From Metabacillus sediminilitoris (GTDB lineage Bacteria > Bacillota > Bacilli > Bacillales > Bacillaceae), in contig NZ_CP046266.1 of assembly GCF_009720625.1 (NCBI RefSeq), positions 4,411,501 through 4,475,500 on the forward strand: a stretch of 64,000 nt of DNA, read 5' to 3'. Made by a program: the position numbers and the translations under genes. Positions 44,956-54,835 of the stretch are shown here, piece after piece; positions within the stretch are counted from its first letter, which is position 1; the number at the start of each line of letters is the position of its first letter. The notes under the pieces are model-generated. The model made no database searches. It was not told where the DNA came from and was given only the letters and a program-made list of their open reading frames with translations.

Positions 44956-45510
44956 ATGAAAACAAAGCTTATTACGAACATGTATGATTTTGAATGCAGG
45001 CTATTTCGAAGTGTAAATCGTCACTTCGATCATAAGTTTCTTAATTTTTATTTCCGTAATATTACACATTTGGGTGGGGCACTTGCAACTATTTTAGTAA
45101 GTGTTTTGCTTATCTCTTTTACAAGAGGACTTGTTCAAGCAACAAGTATTGCAAGTGCAGCATCACTTCTTGTTAGCCATCTGCCCGTTGCAATTGTTAA
45201 AAAATTATATCCACGTAAGCGGCCATATATTGCTTTATTAGAAACAAAGGTAGCAGCAAATCCGTTACAGGATCATTCATTTCCATCAGGTCATACAACG
45301 GCTGTTTTTTCTGTTATTATTCCATTTATTATCTTTATGCCACAGCTAGCAGTTGTCTTGATACCTCTTGCTTTAAGTGTTGGATTATCAAGAATGTATT
45401 TAGGATTACATTACCCTTCAGATGTATTAGCTGGATGCTTACTTGGTACAACAACTGGATTTTTAAGCTACACCCTATTAAGTGAAATCGTTTTTATTGC
45501 ATCAACGTAA
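44956..45510 (+). CDS. PAP2-family phosphatase
   Basis: 184 residues with about five membrane segments. All three phosphatase motifs are present: KKLYPRKRPY, FPSGHTT and SRMYLGLHYPSDVLAG, so Lys/Arg, Ser-Gly-His and Arg-His catalytic residues are intact. Could dephosphorylate undecaprenyl diphosphate or phosphatidylglycerol phosphate. The following glycosyltransferase is 85 bases away and may be cotranscribed. ATG is 11 bases past AAAGGAGCG. Confidence 0.9.
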   Translation: MKTKLITNMYDFECRLFRSVNRHFDHKFLNFYFRNITHLGGALATILVSVLLISFTRGLVQATSIASAASLLVSHLPVAIVKKLYPRKRPYIALLETKVAANPLQDHSFPSGHTTAVFSVIIPFIIFMPQLAVVLIPLALSVGLSRMYLGLHYPSDVLAGCLLGTTTGFLSYTLLSEIVFIAST

Positions 45511-45595
45511 AGGATTCAGATCATAATCGGTGAGTCAATTTAAAAAAAGAGGCTCATTAAAGCACCTTTCATTTATTAGTTACTGGGGGGATTCG

Positions 45596-46738
45596 ATGAG
45601 AATAGCTATTTTCACAGACACCTTTGCACCAGATGTTAATGGAGTTGCACGTACATTAAAACGTTTTACTGATTATCTTGACGCAAATGGATATGAATAT
45701 CGGGTTTTTGCACCTATAAGTACAAATGAAAGCCGATTTACCAGCCATATACATCGTTTCGCAAGCCTGCCATTTTTTTTATATCCTGAATGCAGGTTAG
45801 CCTTGCCAAACATGCTGCAAGTGAAGGCAGAACTGCAGAGATTTAAACCAGATCTTATCCATGTAGCAACACCCTTTAATATAGGTCTTTGCGGGTTACA
45901 TTATGCAAAAAAATTAAACATCCCAATTGTAGGATCCTATCATACTGATTTTGATCAGTATTTAAAATATTATGATCTCCAATTTTTCTCTAAATTTTTA
46001 TGGAAATATATGCACTGGTTCCATAAACCTCTACGACAAATATTTGTTCCATCTCATGAAACAATGGAGCAATTAAAACGTAAAGGATTTTCAAATATAC
46101 GGATATGGGGAAGAGGGGTTGATTGTAATCTTTTCCATCCAAACTATTCAGTTCAAGAAGTACGGGAGCAATACCAAATAAATGAAAAGTACATCCTATC
46201 ATATGTTGGCCGTCTAGCTCCTGAAAAAGATATCGAAACACTTTTAAATATTTCTTTACAACTACCAGAAATAATTAGAAGCCAGATTCATTGGTTAATT
46301 GTTGGAGATGGCCCTTCGAAGGAGGAAATGGTAAAAAGTGCTCCTGAAAATATGACTTTTGCTGGTTATCTAAATGGGGAAAATCTCGCAAAAGTATATG
46401 CTAGTTCTGATCTATTTGTCTTCCCTTCTTCAACTGAAACTTTTGGAAATGTCGTGTTGGAAGCTTTGGCAACTGGAACTCCAGTCATTGCAGCAAATTC
46501 AGGGGGAGTCAAAAATATCGTCAACCAAGGAATAACCGGAACCCTTTGCGAACCTAAACATGTTGAACAATTTCAAACCGCTATTATATCTTTATTAGGA
46601 AATGATACTCTTCGATTAAAAATGAGTGAGGATGCACGTAAATATGCTCTATCACAATCATGGGATCAAATATTTGAGGGTTTACTTAAGGATTATGAAG
46701 AGGCTTTAATTGAAAAGAAACAAATTCGCTATGCATAA
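45596..46738 (+). CDS. GT4-family glycosyltransferase
   Basis: 380-residue GT-B glycosyltransferase. N-terminal MRIAIFTDTFAPDVNGVART and HVATPFNIGLCG; C-terminal SYVGRLAPEKDIETLL and the donor-site motif FPSSTETFGNVVLEALATGT with ExxxxxxxE. Resembles the MgtA/PimB-like mannosyl or glucosyl transferases that act on lipids or phospholipid anchors; acceptor unknown. ATG at 45596 follows TGGGGGGA; the upstream frame from 45530 lacks a site. Confidence 0.88.
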   Translation: MRIAIFTDTFAPDVNGVARTLKRFTDYLDANGYEYRVFAPISTNESRFTSHIHRFASLPFFLYPECRLALPNMLQVKAELQRFKPDLIHVATPFNIGLCGLHYAKKLNIPIVGSYHTDFDQYLKYYDLQFFSKFLWKYMHWFHKPLRQIFVPSHETMEQLKRKGFSNIRIWGRGVDCNLFHPNYSVQEVREQYQINEKYILSYVGRLAPEKDIETLLNISLQLPEIIRSQIHWLIVGDGPSKEEMVKSAPENMTFAGYLNGENLAKVYASSDLFVFPSSTETFGNVVLEALATGTPVIAANSGGVKNIVNQGITGTLCEPKHVEQFQTAIISLLGNDTLRLKMSEDARKYALSQSWDQIFEGLLKDYEEALIEKKQIRYA

Positions 46739-46757
46739 AATAATTGTTTAATCTTAA

Positions 46758-46799
46758 AATGCGAAAAAGCACTCCTTCATAGGATCGCTTTTTCGCATT
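46758..46799. terminator. Bidirectional terminator between glycosyltransferase and chemoreceptor
   Basis: AATGCGAAAAAGC and GCTTTTTCGCATT, a perfect 13-bp stem with a 16-base loop, shared by the convergent genes. Confidence 0.92.
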
Positions 46800-46801
46800 C
46801 A

Positions 46802-48091
46802 TTATTTAATCTCTAATTTTTTCAATGTTGAGGCTAACTTTTCACTTAACTTATTTATTTTTTCAGAAGAAACATTAATGGTTCCAATTGAATTCATTTG
46901 TTCTTCGATTGATGCAGTAATTTCTTCAGTAGATGCAGCAGTTTGTTCTGCCACTGCTGAGATATTTTGAATCGAATCCAAAATAACATTACTATGAGCA
47001 GAAACATTTTCAATCTCGCTATTTAACTTTGTGGTCTCATCTATTATTTTATTAATAGAACTTGATATACGATTAAATTCATTTTCTGTTGCTTGAACAC
47101 TTTTATTTAATCCATTTGTTATCTCTGTCGTCTGAGCCATGACAATCACAGTTGATTCTGTCTCTTTTTCAATATTTTGGATCATCGTTTGAATTTGTGA
47201 CGTAGCCTGGTTTGTTTCCTCTGCAAGCTTTCTTACCTCATCAGCTACTACTGCAAAGCCTTTGCCGTGTTCACCAGCTCTTGCAGCCTCTATGCTAGCA
47301 TTTAGTGCTAATAAGTTAGTCTGCTTTGAAATGTTGTTAATCGTTGTCACAATCCCAGAAATTTGATTCACACTTTGATAAAGAGTAGTAATCCCCAAAC
47401 TAATTTGTTCTAACATGTTTGCGTTCTCTCTATTCGATGCTTGTAACCCGTTCACACTATCTTTTCCTGAGTGAACAGCATGTGCAGAATCCTTGGTTAA
47501 CTGCATAATCACAGAACTTTCTTCTGTCATTAACATGATATTTGCTTGTAAATCACTCACCTTATGACTTGTTGATTCAATATCTGAAGCCTGTGATGCT
47601 GAGCCAATTGAAATTTCATGTAATGCGCTTTTAACATCCTCATTTGAAACTCTCTTTCCCTCAGTTAATACTGCTAGCTCGTGTGATGATGTTGAAATAG
47701 AGTAACTAGCATCCTTCAACTCAGAAACTAATGAATATATATTTTCACTAATCTTGTTTATTGATGCTGCTAAGATTCCAAATTCATCCTTACTTTCTTT
47801 TAATGTAGCTTTATTAAAACATCCTGCCGCCAATTCAGAGGCATTGTGCATCATTTCATTTAGTAATTTCAACTTTATTGAAATAGCCAAATAAAGTGCA
47901 CCCATACATATTATTGAAATAACTGCTATCACGCCAATCAAATTCCATACTAAGAAGGTCAATTCTTGGCTTTGTTCTAAAGCATTTTTGACAAAGTAAT
48001 AACTAAAAAATCCAATTGAGCTAGTCATAACTAATACTAATATGATCATAATAAAAAGTAACTTAATTGAAACCCTTTTATGTTCTTTCAA
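46802..48091 (-). CDS. Methyl-accepting chemotaxis protein without an extracellular sensor
   Basis: 429 residues. Two membrane spans (about 10-32 and 45-68) are joined by a loop of about ten residues, so there is no external ligand domain. A HAMP-like segment follows, then a signalling domain whose hairpin tip reads [20 protein letters not shown]. Likely feeds CheA, sensing through the membrane, HAMP or a partner. TTG at 48091 has GGGGGT six bases upstream, better than the frame to 48145. Confidence 0.9.
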   Translation of the reverse strand: MKEHKRVSIKLLFIMIILVLVMTSSIGFFSYYFVKNALEQSQELTFLVWNLIGVIAVISIICMGALYLAISIKLKLLNEMMHNASELAAGCFNKATLKESKDEFGILAASINKISENIYSLVSELKDASYSISTSSHELAVLTEGKRVSNEDVKSALHEISIGSASQASDIESTSHKVSDLQANIMLMTEESSVIMQLTKDSAHAVHSGKDSVNGLQASNRENANMLEQISLGITTLYQSVNQISGIVTTINNISKQTNLLALNASIEAARAGEHGKGFAVVADEVRKLAEETNQATSQIQTMIQNIEKETESTVIVMAQTTEITNGLNKSVQATENEFNRISSSINKIIDETTKLNSEIENVSAHSNVILDSIQNISAVAEQTAASTEEITASIEEQMNSIGTINVSSEKINKLSEKLASTLKKLEIK

Positions 48092-48411
48092 TGTAATACC
48101 CCCACATGTTGACATTCTATGTATTATATCGACGTGCAGCGGCAATTTTATAGGTATTTTAAAAATAAAATAATAAAGCAGCTAACATAATGAAACGTTC
48201 AATGCTTTTAATTTGTGTCTCTCCCATTAGCTTTTAGAAAGAGATCCTCTATAACTCAAATTCAATTAAGGCAACAATATTTCTGCAACTTCTTAGTAAG
48301 CTGCACTTTCTCAGATGCAGGTAATTGTAATACACGGTTACTATATGTAAGGCATCTTGATCAATTTTAGGTAAATTTGCGATCAATGTGTGCTTCCTTC
48401 TCTAGCGAGCA

Positions 48412-48549
48412 TTAAAAGACCTTGAAGGAACTACCTACGTTATAGAAATCACAAGTACATGTACTTTCACATTCCTTTGCACCTGAAGCTATATGTTTTG
48501 CATGATCTCCACAGAACAAAATTTTTTCATCATACAGAAAAAGGCTCAT
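48412..48549 (-). CDS. Small Cys/His-containing ORF coupled to the YtkA-like lipoprotein
   Basis: 45 codons. The ATG overlaps the stop of the upstream lipoprotein gene (ATGA) and has AGAAGGGG just before it. The product begins MSLFLYDEKILFCGDHAKH and later contains ECESTCTCDF: four Cys and two His, a plausible metal-binding peptide. No family recognised, no terminator found after it. It may be the remnant of a longer metal-binding protein. Nothing else seen in 48146-48411. Confidence 0.4.
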   Translation of the reverse strand: MSLFLYDEKILFCGDHAKHIASGAKECESTCTCDFYNVGSSFKVF

Positions 48550-49340
48550 GGCCCCTTCTGAACTTCGACTGAAGTTTCAATATGGTCATGAACCTCTCCT
48601 TTTTCAACATGAACGACAATCGTATACATACCTGCTTTTTCAAACTTAAAAGAAGACGTATACGTTCCTTTTGTTGATGATTCAGCTGCATCAATATAAT
48701 TGTGTTGCTCTTCTCCTTCCATCCAAATTTCAAATCGTACCGTCGCATCTAAGAAGGGTTGATCCCCTTCTTTAATTGTCGTAGTTAATCTTTCCACTTT
48801 ATTCAATTGAAATGTAGTTAATTCTTCAACAGTTATGTTTACACTATGATGGGAGTGCTCCCCTTCTTGTTCACTGTCATGGTGGTCACTATTATGAGAA
48901 GGTTGCTCTTCATCATTCTCTTCAGCTGTTGCCGCTGTCTGTCCTTCCCCAACCTGAATGTCTATTGTTGGCATGGTATGATACTCTTTTACATTAGTGT
49001 GAGCTGTAACTTGATATGTTCCATCTTCTTTAAATAAATAGTTAATTTCATATGTACCTTTATCAACCAGCTTGGCATCTATTTTTTCTGAATGATCTCC
49101 TTTTTGAATCTCAAACTGCACTTCTGCATCATCGACTAGTTCTTCTCCATAATATACGTGTGCACCTATTTGAACTTCTTCACCTTTCTTAACATGCTCC
49201 TTCGCAAGAATGTCCACATGTGGTGCTTTTACTTCTTCTGTTTCTGTTGTTGTATGATCCTTGTGGCTATCTAATTCTTGACAACCACTCAGGATAATCG
49301 AAAAAACAACAATAAAACTGCTTAATACTTTATAGTTCAA
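48546..49340 (-). CDS. Lipoprotein with two YtkA/FixH-like domains
   Basis: 264 residues. Signal peptide with lipobox LSGC (Cys20). Two beta-rich repeats of the YtkA-like family: about 40-135 (AEVQFEIQKGDHSEKI, GTYEINYLFKEDGTYQVTAH) and about 168-262 (ATVRFEIWMEGEEQHNYI, GTYTSSFKFEKAGMYTIVVH). A His-rich linker (HNSDHHDSEQEGEHSHHS) joins them, suggesting copper or zinc binding. Family function is poorly known; FixH-type proteins associate with copper-oxidase assembly. B. subtilis ytkA is a shorter relative encoded elsewhere in this region. Confidence 0.8.
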   Translation of the reverse strand: MNYKVLSSFIVVFSIILSGCQELDSHKDHTTTETEEVKAPHVDILAKEHVKKGEEVQIGAHVYYGEELVDDAEVQFEIQKGDHSEKIDAKLVDKGTYEINYLFKEDGTYQVTAHTNVKEYHTMPTIDIQVGEGQTAATAEENDEEQPSHNSDHHDSEQEGEHSHHSVNITVEELTTFQLNKVERLTTTIKEGDQPFLDATVRFEIWMEGEEQHNYIDAAESSTKGTYTSSFKFEKAGMYTIVVHVEKGEVHDHIETSVEVQKGP

Positions 49341-49469
49341 TCTACATAGCCTCCCTTAATTCCAATACATCCCTAGTATAGTATTTCCAAGTGCTAGATA
49401 AAACAAGTTCTTTTGTTTCTTCGATAAATATACATATTTTAACAATGACGAGTTTACCTGTAGACTACA

Positions 49470-49504
49470 AAAAGACCTGATGCTTTCACGCATCAGGTCT
49501 TTTC
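49470..49504 (-). terminator. Terminator of metK (bidirectional shape)
   Basis: AAAGACCTGATGC and GCATCAGGTCTTTT arms with a 6-base loop. Confidence 0.92.
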
Positions 49505-49509
49505 ATTTT

Positions 49510-50709
49510 TTATTTATTTAATGCTTCTTTACTTAACGCTTCAGCTTTATCTGTTCTTTCCCAAGGAAGATCAAGATCGTTACGGCCGAAGTGTCCATAT
49601 GCAGCTGTTTGCTTGTAAATTGGACGGCGTAGATCAAGCATTTTAATAATACCTGCTGGACGTAAGTCAAAGTTGTTACGTACAACGTCTACTAATACGT
49701 CTTCAGATACTTTACCTGTACCAAATGTATCAACAGAAATCGATACTGGCTGTGCTACTCCAATCGCATAAGCTAATTGGACTTCACATTTATCAGCTAA
49801 TCCAGAGGCTACGATATTTTTCGCAACATAGCGCGCAGCATATGCAGCTGAACGGTCAACTTTTGTTGCATCCTTACCAGAGAATGCTCCACCACCGTGA
49901 CGCGCATATCCACCATATGTATCAACGATGATTTTACGTCCTGTTAAACCTGCATCACCTTGAGGTCCACCGATAACGAAACGACCAGTTGGGTTAATGA
50001 AATACTTTGTATTTTCATCAATTAATTCTGCAGGAACAACTGGGTTAATAACATGCTCTTTTAAGTTGCGTTGAATTTGCTCAGTTGAAATTTCTGGGTG
50101 GTGCTGTGTAGAAATAACAATCGTATCAATACGAACTGGTTTGTTATTTTCATCATATTCTACAGTTACTTGAGTTTTACCGTCAGGACGTAAGTATGGA
50201 AGAATGTCTTCTTTACGAACTTCTGTTAAGCGGCGAGAAAGTTTGTGTGCTAATGAAATTGGAAGTGGCATTAATTCCTTTGTTTCATTACATGCAAATC
50301 CAAACATTAGACCTTGGTCACCAGCACCAATTGCTTCAATTTCCTCATCAGACATCTGGCCTTCACGAGCTTCAAGTGCTTGGTCAACACCCATTGCGAT
50401 ATCAGCAGACTGCTCATCGATTGAAGTTAATACTGCGCAAGTTTCCGCATCAAAACCGTATTTTGCACGAGTATAGCCGATTCCCTTAATTGTTTCACGA
50501 ACAATTTTTGGAATATCAACATACGTACTTGTTGTAATTTCTCCAGCTACTAGCACTAATCCTGTCGTAACAGAAGTTTCACACGCTACACGAGCATTTG
50601 GATCTTTTGCAATAATTGCATCAAGGATTGAATCTGAAATTTGGTCACAAATCTTATCTGGATGGCCTTCTGTAACAGACTCAGAAGTAAAAAGACGTTT
50701 TTTAGTCAT
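49510..50709 (-). CDS. metK: S-adenosylmethionine synthetase
   Basis: 399 residues. Makes SAM from methionine and [19 protein letters not shown] carries the ATP-binding His and Lys, [10 protein letters not shown] the core metal/P-loop motif, and [19 protein letters not shown] the second signature. Start ATG at 50709 with GAGGAGGAAG upstream; the extension to 50742 only reads through that site. Controlled by a SAM-I riboswitch, so made when SAM is low. Confidence 0.98.
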   Translation of the reverse strand: MTKKRLFTSESVTEGHPDKICDQISDSILDAIIAKDPNARVACETSVTTGLVLVAGEITTSTYVDIPKIVRETIKGIGYTRAKYGFDAETCAVLTSIDEQSADIAMGVDQALEAREGQMSDEEIEAIGAGDQGLMFGFACNETKELMPLPISLAHKLSRRLTEVRKEDILPYLRPDGKTQVTVEYDENNKPVRIDTIVISTQHHPEISTEQIQRNLKEHVINPVVPAELIDENTKYFINPTGRFVIGGPQGDAGLTGRKIIVDTYGGYARHGGGAFSGKDATKVDRSAAYAARYVAKNIVASGLADKCEVQLAYAIGVAQPVSISVDTFGTGKVSEDVLVDVVRNNFDLRPAGIIKMLDLRRPIYKQTAAYGHFGRNDLDLPWERTDKAEALSKEALNK

Positions 50710-50890
50710 AATTAAAAGCTTCCTCCTCATATTCATGTTCATTCTTTTGATCCGGAACTCTTCCCTAAAGGGTATTTACCTTATAAAGAATCACGTTGGC
50801 ATGTTTTGTGAACAGAAGTTTTATGTACCTTTACCACATGCTTGTTCTGGTAAAACTCTAATGAAGAAGTACTCATTATTTTCTGTTATC

Positions 50891-51133
50891 AAAAAAACCT
50901 TCCCTAAATGAGGAAAGGTTTGTTATCGTTCATCGCCTTTCGCTCTTATCGATCAAGGATTTTCGCCTTGCATCAGGTTAGCACCTTTGCATCGGAAATG
51001 TTGTTTTGCTTACGCTTATTTTTAATAGAAGCTATATCTATTAAATAATACGTAGGTCGCCACTTTCCTTTGATACAGGTTGCTGGGTTTCATAGGGCCT
51101 GTCCCTCCACCAGCTCGGGATAAGAGAATCCGT
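50891..51133 (-). promoter_or_regulatory. SAM-I riboswitch (S-box) of metK
   Basis: Minus strand reads TTCTCTTATCCCGAGCTGGT, then GGAGGGACAGGCCC and TGAAACCCAGCAACC, the invariant S-box core. P1 closes with GATAAGAG near 50943-50950. The terminator AACCTTTCCTC/GAGG-type hairpin with T7 lies at 50891-50922. SAM binding ends transcription before metK. Between it and metK (50710-50890) there is only leader sequence. Confidence 0.97.
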
Positions 51134-51410
51134 TCAAGGAAATATCATAGCGCACAAGAATACTACTGTCAACAAAAACCGACAAGTCTAAACATAATAT
51201 TTTTATCACATTCATTCATCACAAAATCTCTTTCTTAGTAATGCCCCTTTAAAAAGCAAATTATAAACGTTTTTTTATTATGTAGTATTATTTGTTGTGG
51301 ACTAAATCATTGTGGTTCCTATACATAGTCTTCCTCAATTTCCTAATGTCTATCATGCTTGTTTTATTTACAATTAGGTCTAAACTTTTTCATTAAAAAT
51401 TCACAATTAG

Positions 51411-51440
51411 TATGTTTTATTAAAATTAATGTGTTATACT
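51411..51440 (+). promoter_or_regulatory. pckA promoter region with CcpN-like boxes
   Basis: TGTGTTATACT (51430-51440) fits the CcpN consensus TRTGHYATAYW at all 11 positions and contains a -10-like TATACT. A second box TATGTTTTATT (51411-51421) fits at 10 of 11. CcpN represses pckA in B. subtilis during glycolytic growth. The -35 is weak. Confidence 0.6.
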
Positions 51441-51516
51441 ATTCAAAAATAAGTCTGTATATTGTAATATATTTCTATAGTTATACGTTAATTTTACGAA
51501 AAGGATGGTAATGGGG

Positions 51517-53103
51517 ATGAATATTGTGGAGATGTCAAATGAGCTTGCACAGCTTGTTAAAGGTGAAAATGCAAATCACAATTTATCAGTTGCTCAACTT
51601 GTAGAAAAGGTGCTTGAGCGCAAGGAAGGAATTTTAACATCAACAGGAGCAATTCGAGCAACTACTGGCGCGTATACTGGTAGATCTCCTAAAGATAAAT
51701 TTATAGTAAAGGAACAGTCTGTAAAAAATAAAATCGATTGGGGAACTGTTAACAAACCCATTTCAGAGGAAGCATTTGATAAACTTTATAGCAAAGTAAT
51801 CTCTTACTTAAAAGAACGAGATGAATTTTATATTTTTAATGGTTTTGCAGGTGCAGACAAACGCTATCAATTGCCACTCCAAGTAATCAATGAGTTTGCT
51901 TGGCATAATTTATTTGCTCAACAACTTTTTATTAAAGAAAATAATGATTCTCCATCTACTGAAAAGCCTTTTACGATTATCAGTGCACCGAATTTCAAAG
52001 CAGATCCTGAGATTGATGGAACAAACTCAGAAACTTTTATTATTATTTCATTTGAAAAAAGAGCAATCTTAATTGGTGGTACTGAGTATGCTGGAGAAAT
52101 GAAAAAATCTGTCTTTTCAGTCATGAACTATTTATTACCTGAGAATAATATTCTTCCTATGCACTGCTCTGCAAATGTCGGCTTTGAAGGTGACGTTGCA
52201 TTATTTTTTGGATTATCAGGAACAGGAAAAACAACGCTGTCTGCTGATCCTAACAGACGTTTAATTGGAGACGATGAACACGGTTGGTCTACTTCAGGCG
52301 TTTTCAATATTGAAGGCGGTTGCTATGCAAAATGCATCAATTTAACGAAAGAAAAAGAGCCGCAAATATTCAATGCAATTCGTTATGGTGCTGTATTAGA
52401 AAACGTTGTGATTGATGATGAAACACGTGAAGCTGATTATGATGATTCATTTTACACTGAAAACACACGTGCAGCATATTCCTTAGAAGCAATTGATAAA
52501 GTCATTACACCAAGCATAGCAGGGCATCCGCAAACAATTGTCTTTTTAACAGCTGATGCATTTGGAGTTCTGCCTCCAATCAGTAAATTATCTAGAGAAC
52601 AAGCTATGTATCACTTTTTGAGTGGCTACACGAGTAAATTAGCAGGAACTGAGCGTGGTATTACAGCGCCAGAAGCTACCTTCTCTACATGCTTTGGTTC
52701 ACCATTTTTACCTCTGCCAGCAACACGTTATGCAAATATGCTTGGTCAAAAGATTGATGAACATACTGTACAAGTATTTTTAGTTAATACTGGTTGGACC
52801 GGCGGTGAATATGGAGTCGGAAATCGAATGAAATTAAAATATACGAGAGCAATGGTTCAAGCTGCAATTGAAGGAGATCTTGATAATATTGAAACAGTGA
52901 AGGATGAGGTTTTCGGCCTTAATATTCCTATTCATGTTCCTGGTGTACCTGATGATGTTTTACAGCCGCACCTAACATGGAGCTCAAAAGAAGATTATCT
53001 CCAAAAAGCGAGTGAACTAGCAACAAAATTCAATAATAACTTTAAAAAATTCGCACATGTTTCTCCTGAGATCGAGCATTTAGGTGGTCCATTAAGCAAA
53101 TAA
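51517..53103 (+). CDS. pckA: Phosphoenolpyruvate carboxykinase (ATP)
   Basis: 528 residues. Gluconeogenic enzyme converting oxaloacetate to PEP with ATP. RSPKDKF and YAGEMKKS (PCK-specific Lys), kinase-1a loop [13 protein letters not shown] and kinase-2 LIGDDEHGW are intact. ATG at 51517 ([10 protein letters not shown]) matches homologs; two ATGs upstream in frame are alternatives. Divergent from metK, as in B. subtilis. Likely repressed by CcpN on glucose. Confidence 0.97.
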   Translation: MNIVEMSNELAQLVKGENANHNLSVAQLVEKVLERKEGILTSTGAIRATTGAYTGRSPKDKFIVKEQSVKNKIDWGTVNKPISEEAFDKLYSKVISYLKERDEFYIFNGFAGADKRYQLPLQVINEFAWHNLFAQQLFIKENNDSPSTEKPFTIISAPNFKADPEIDGTNSETFIIISFEKRAILIGGTEYAGEMKKSVFSVMNYLLPENNILPMHCSANVGFEGDVALFFGLSGTGKTTLSADPNRRLIGDDEHGWSTSGVFNIEGGCYAKCINLTKEKEPQIFNAIRYGAVLENVVIDDETREADYDDSFYTENTRAAYSLEAIDKVITPSIAGHPQTIVFLTADAFGVLPPISKLSREQAMYHFLSGYTSKLAGTERGITAPEATFSTCFGSPFLPLPATRYANMLGQKIDEHTVQVFLVNTGWTGGEYGVGNRMKLKYTRAMVQAAIEGDLDNIETVKDEVFGLNIPIHVPGVPDDVLQPHLTWSSKEDYLQKASELATKFNNNFKKFAHVSPEIEHLGGPLSK

Positions 53104-53212
53104 AGTAAGCTATATAGCTTAGAAGCTGAAACAATGTTTTTCATAGCCTTAAGACCTGACCTTAGTAAATCCTTAATCCGAAATTGGAGATTTACTTCCT
53201 TTAAAAAATCTA

Positions 53213-53252
53213 AAAAGAGTAAGGCTGGAAACAAACGGTCTTACTCTTTTTT
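53213..53252 (+). terminator. Terminator of pckA
   Basis: AAAGAGTAAG and CTTACTCTTT arms around a 16-base loop, then T run. Confidence 0.85.
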
Positions 53253-53281
53253 ATATCAGCTCAGTACTAGTCATTTACCTA

Positions 53282-53503
53282 GGCACTTTTCGTAAAGATT
53301 GTTATTTTAAAACGAGAACTATATAAGGTTAATTGGAGCAGATTGCGAGACTCATGCTTAGAGCAGCGGGACAGGTGAGACTCATGCAGGCGTTTACACC
53401 AAGGTGGCTCATCGCCCGCCCCGCTAAAAAGCGAGCACCCTCTCGCTGCAATTAACCACACAGCTCTTCTTGGTAAATTGCAACAAAGTTTACGAAAACA
53501 GCC
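53282..53503 (-). mobile_element. MITE copy 3 (222 bp, inverted orientation)
   Basis: Ends GGCACTTTTCGTAAAG and TTTACGAAAACAGCC are terminal inverted repeats (20 or more bases, about four mismatches). Flanked by exact 8-bp duplications TTTACCTA (53274-53281, 53504-53511). The best-preserved copy. GG(C)-starting ends of this form with 8-bp duplications are typical of the ISL3 family, so it was probably moved by an ISL3 transposase. No ORF of its own. Confidence 0.9.
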
Positions 53504-53543
53504 TTTACCTAAAAGTACATTAATTATCAATTTAATAAAAATA

Positions 53544-53577
53544 AAAAACCAGGATAACAAAGCAAATCCTGGTTTTT
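53544..53577 (-). terminator. Terminator of ytmB
   Basis: AAACCAGGAT and ATCCTGGTTT arms, T run on both strands. Confidence 0.85.
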
Positions 53578-53581
53578 CCAT

Positions 53582-53824
53582 TTAATTTGTTGAATTAAGA
53601 GCAATTAACCGATACGTTACAACTGTTTTATTTTCACCAATTTCCAGTTTTTCAACTATTGCTTCACCAGCTATTTCTCCTGCTTTTGTTTTTCTTACCT
53701 CAATTGGAATGTCAATTGGGTAGATTCGATAGCCCTCTTTTGTGACTTGAAAAATATTTTCATCAATTCTTTGTTCATTACCTTTTGTCACAATCATCGT
53801 ATTAAATTCAACAGGCATTCCCAT
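53582..53824 (-). CDS. ytmB: YtmB (DUF2584)
   Basis: 80 residues, beginning MGMPVEFNTMIVTKGNEQRI and containing YRIYPIDIPIEVRKTKAGE, the same length and pattern as B. subtilis YtmB. Small soluble beta-rich protein of unknown function. ATG with GGAGG upstream. Lies downstream of ytmA on the same strand. Confidence 0.92.
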   Translation of the reverse strand: MGMPVEFNTMIVTKGNEQRIDENIFQVTKEGYRIYPIDIPIEVRKTKAGEIAGEAIVEKLEIGENKTVVTYRLIALNSTN

Positions 53825-53895
53825 CAGAAAACCTCCTTGTTATTCCATTTCCTATAATCTTTATCATAACACCCTTGTTCACTTTGAAAAACATA

Positions 53896-54675
53896 TTATT
53901 GATTTTTCATCCATGTACAAAGCCTATGTAATGTTTCTCGATTTATTTTCGGAGGGAAATAATGAGTAAATTCTTCAAAATACCAGCTTTCAACTGGTTT
54001 ATTTAATTCCTTTAATCGTTTTTCGAGTCTGTAAGCATGCTCAACAGAGACATTTTTATCTTTCACACCGTGTATAATTAAAACAGGAGCATTCATTTTC
54101 TCTAATTCATATAAAGGTGTTCGCCACACATAGCGAGTAGGATATTTTGTTGGCGTACCACCAATTACTCTTTTCATCATTCTACGCAAATCTTCTCGCT
54201 CAACATAGGTTAAAAACATATCAGAAACTCCACCCCATGTCACAACAGAGCATACATGGTCAGACAAAATTCCTGCTAATAATGCCATAACGCCACCTCT
54301 TGAAAAACCAAAAACATGAATACGTTCTGAACGAACATTTGGAAGTTGCCTTAAGAGGTCGAGACATGAGAGCGCATCATACCGATCATCTCCAGCAAAA
54401 TCTTCATTCCCTTCACCACCTTGATTGCCTCGATAAAATGGCGCCATAACAACAAAGCCTTCTGAGGCGAATTGAATAATTCTTCCTACCCTTACCATAC
54501 CAACATTTTTAATTCCGCCTCTTAAGTAAAGAAATCCATCATAGCTACCTGATGCAGTCGGTTCTGCTAAAAGACCTTTTACTTTTAAGTTGTTCGAAAA
54601 GTATGTGACAATCCAAAGTCGTATGTTTGGATTTGGGGATGGATATTTAACTTTACTAAGGATTTCACCATTCAT
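53896..54675 (-). CDS. ytmA: Alpha/beta hydrolase YtmA (prolyl oligopeptidase-like)
   Basis: 259 residues. Nucleophile elbow FGFSRGGVMAL, oxyanion strand FLYLRGGIKNVG, Asp in LIIHGVKDKNVSVEH, and His in EEFTHYFPPK. No signal peptide. Resembles the peptidase S9/dienelactone hydrolase fold; the true substrate is unknown. ATG at 54675 with GAGTGA upstream; a TTG two codons earlier is possible. Confidence 0.85.
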   Translation of the reverse strand: MNGEILSKVKYPSPNPNIRLWIVTYFSNNLKVKGLLAEPTASGSYDGFLYLRGGIKNVGMVRVGRIIQFASEGFVVMAPFYRGNQGGEGNEDFAGDDRYDALSCLDLLRQLPNVRSERIHVFGFSRGGVMALLAGILSDHVCSVVTWGGVSDMFLTYVEREDLRRMMKRVIGGTPTKYPTRYVWRTPLYELEKMNAPVLIIHGVKDKNVSVEHAYRLEKRLKELNKPVESWYFEEFTHYFPPKINRETLHRLCTWMKNQ

Positions 54676-54733
54676 AAACAATTCACTCTTTCTATTGTCA
54701 AATACCCTTTTATCGTTCCCATTTGGCTATAAC

Positions 54734-54835
54734 TTCACATCATAATTTTAAATTGGGCATTCACACATTTTTCCTAAATTCATAAATTATTATAAGTTCA
54801 CACGTTTCTTTCATATTCTACAATTCCACACATCT
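54734..54835 (+). repeat. Short direct repeats upstream of ytlA
   Basis: TTCACATCAT (54734), TTCACACATTT (54760), TTCACACGTTT (54797) and TTCCACACATCT (54824): spacing about 26, 37 and 27. A possible multi-site operator; the binding protein is unknown. Confidence 0.35.

Noticed and set aside
48530..48748. 72-codon minus-strand frame overlapping the YtkA-like lipoprotein gene end
   Set aside because: Out-of-frame shadow of the lipoprotein gene; the coupled frame starting at 48549 is the better candidate.
53279..53581. 100-codon minus-strand frame
   Set aside because: Lies in MITE copy 3; the product is a translation of repeat DNA.
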